Assembly (NCBI RefSeq): GCF_900177295.1
Contig: NZ_FWZX01000027.1
Coordinates: 1 to 64,000, forward strand
Reading direction: 5' to 3'
DNA length: 64,000 nt
From: Tistlia consotensis USBA 355
GTDB lineage: Bacteria > Pseudomonadota > Alphaproteobacteria > Kiloniellales > DSM-21159
Of this stretch, positions 63,265-64,000 are shown piece by piece (the stretch's first letter is position 1; every line of letters begins with the position of its first letter). Under the pieces are notes generated by a model, which was not told where the DNA came from, ran no database searches, and saw nothing but the letters and a program-made list of their open reading frames with translations. The position numbers and the translations under genes were made by a program.

Positions 63265-63418
63265 AGCCGGGGTCTCCTTGAGGTATCAGCCGAAAGAAGC
63301 GGACCATGGCGTCGGCGGAAGGCCGGGCTGCGGTCTGCGGTTCTTTCTCCTCTTCGCTTCTCTTCAGCTCTCGTCGCCGTCCTCGCGCTTACCTGGCACG
63401 GTCCGGCGACCCTCTTTC

Positions 63419-63434
63419 AGCAACCGCCGTGCCA
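63419..63434 (-). promoter_or_regulatory. Sigma-54 promoter of the flagellin gene
   Basis: On the minus strand the sequence is TGGCACG-GCGG-TTGCT, matching the -24/-12 consensus TGGCACG-N4-TTGCT exactly. It implies a leader of about 145 nt before the flagellin ATG (63264). Activation would come from FlbD, encoded at 51.0-52.4 kb. Confidence 0.9.
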
Positions 63435-63643
63435 GTTGCCGAAATCCTCCATAACTCATTGAAAATACAGCGATAAAAAATCACCCCCTGGCTTTCCGGA
63501 GCACTCTTTGGGGGGCTGTCGGCAGTTTGTGCCCGGTCGGGGTGGCGAGTCTTGCCGGGCGGAATCGGCCCGTCGACCGGGTCAAGTTTGCCGGGTGGCC
63601 GGACGGCCGGGACGGCGCGGCGGACGCGGCGCGCATGCAGAAA

Positions 63644-63669
63644 GGGCCCCGCTCGCGAGAGCGGGGCCC
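63644..63669 (-). terminator. Rho-independent terminator after the second fliS-like gene
   Basis: GGGCCCCGCTC-GCGA-GAGCGGGGCCC gives an 11-bp stem. On the minus strand it is followed by TTTCT. It isolates the second fliS-like transcript from the flagellin promoter. Confidence 0.9.
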
Positions 63670-63697
63670 CGGGTCCGGTCGGGCGAAGGAAGGCGGA

Positions 63698-64000
63698 TCA
63701 GGCGGAGACGTAGACCTGGCGAGTCGGCGCGCCGGCCGCCTGGTCCTGCTTGGCGGGAGCCGCGGCGCCGTAGACGCCGGCCGCCGGCGCCGGCCGGCCC
63801 GGCGTGCCCTGCTGGGCGAGCTCGTGCCAGGAACGGCGCAGCGGCTCGAGCAGCCGGATCACGTCCTGGGCGGCCTGGGCGTCGTTCTTGAAGTCGACCT
63901 CGGGCAGCTTGCGCAGCACGAAGGAGTAGAGCTCCTTCAGGTTGGCGGCGATCTCGCCGCCGCGCTCGACGTCCAGGGTCATGTAGAGATGGAAGACGAT
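63698..64000 (-). CDS. Second FliS-like flagellar chaperone (5' part outside the window)
   Basis: The frame is open to the window's right edge, giving about 100 C-terminal residues: HLYMTLDVERGGEIAANLKELYSFVLRKLPEVDFKNDAQAAQDVIRLLEPLRRSWHEL (split over the visible part) matches the same region of the nearby FliS (CLDHEQGGEVADNLGRLYSFLIPRL...DAIRLLLPLRDSWHEL). The tail is longer and Ala/Pro/Gln-rich. It is a paralogue, not a fragment: the terminator after it is intact. An internal ATG at 63982 should not be taken as the start. Confidence 0.85.
   Translation of the reverse strand: MVFHLYMTLDVERGGEIAANLKELYSFVLRKLPEVDFKNDAQAAQDVIRLLEPLRRSWHELAQQGTPGRPAPAAGVYGAAAPAKQDQAAGAPTRQVYVSA

Larger units (their letters stand above)
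63265..63697. other. 433-bp region between flagellin and the second fliS-like gene
   Basis: No supportable gene is present. It holds, from the flagellin side: a ribosome site (AAGGAG at 63276-63281, minus strand), a long 5' leader, the sigma-54 promoter (63419-63434), an AT-rich upstream stretch (63445-63485) that may bind activator or IHF, and the terminator of the next gene (63644-63669). Confidence 0.7.

Noticed and set aside
63395-63412. Plus-strand TGGCACG near the flagellin promoter as a second, divergent sigma-54 promoter
   Set aside because: TGGCACGGTCC is followed by GGCGA rather than TTGC at the -12 position, and there is no plus-strand gene downstream.

Overview
The window is very GC-rich DNA from an alphaproteobacterium, most likely of the Rhodospirillales/Rhodospirillaceae type. 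The evidence is the cell-cycle regulators CtrA and SciP (DUF1153), a CtrA box next to a GANTC methylation site, the sigma-54 activator FlbD inside the flagellar operon, an RNase E ending in the alphaproteobacterial GWW tail, and a DUF2849-sulfite reductase-DUF934-APS reductase operon. Most of the window looks like core chromosome. No prophage, CRISPR array or rRNA was seen; there is one tRNA gene (Val, CAC).

Layout. 1-0.5 kb: 3' end of an insertion sequence abutting mscL. 0.5-4 kb: two mechanosensitive channels, a small unknown gene, a DUF2155 protein and a Glu/Ala-rich coiled-coil protein, the last two with in-frame tandem repeats. 4-10.9 kb: a seven-gene assimilatory sulfate-reduction operon on the minus strand with overlapping stops and starts, and a divergent Lrp-type regulator. 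11.7-17.3 kb: aat and accC-accB, separated by a small accessory block (VOC protein, MarR regulator with operators at two promoters, six-Asp-box BNR protein, MoaD-like protein, SnoaL-like protein). 17.5-22.5 kb: envelope proteins (DsbA-like, M48 metalloprotease), a gamma-glutamyltransferase-like lipoprotein and an aminotransferase. 22.6-31.4 kb: rne, amiC, PBP1a (mrcA) and prfB with its programmed +1 frameshift. 31.5-41.5 kb: mixed metabolism (DUF3291, Cys/Met PLP enzyme, tRNA-Val, EF-hand protein, LysE exporter, SulP transporter, phosphoglycolate phosphatase, glmU-glmS, cupin).

41.7-64 kb is a motility and cell-cycle region. ctrA diverges from fliI-fliJ. A long minus-strand chassis operon runs fliF-fliG-fliH-fliN-motA-flbD-flhA-flhF-flhG and ends in a FliK-like protein. 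sciP lies just upstream of it, followed by flgE, flgD, fliK, fliS, a flagellin gene with a consensus sigma-54 promoter, and a second fliS-like gene cut by the window edge. The expected logic is that CtrA (restrained by SciP) drives the early genes and FlbD with sigma-54 drives the late ones.

No complete new defence or mobile system is visible. The items most worth following are the MarR/VOC/BNR/MoaD block, the CysN-DUF2061 fusion next to a CysG that has lost half its methyltransferase domain, the gamma-glutamyltransferase-like lipoprotein with a changed nucleophile, and four composite hairpin elements that each sit between convergent genes.
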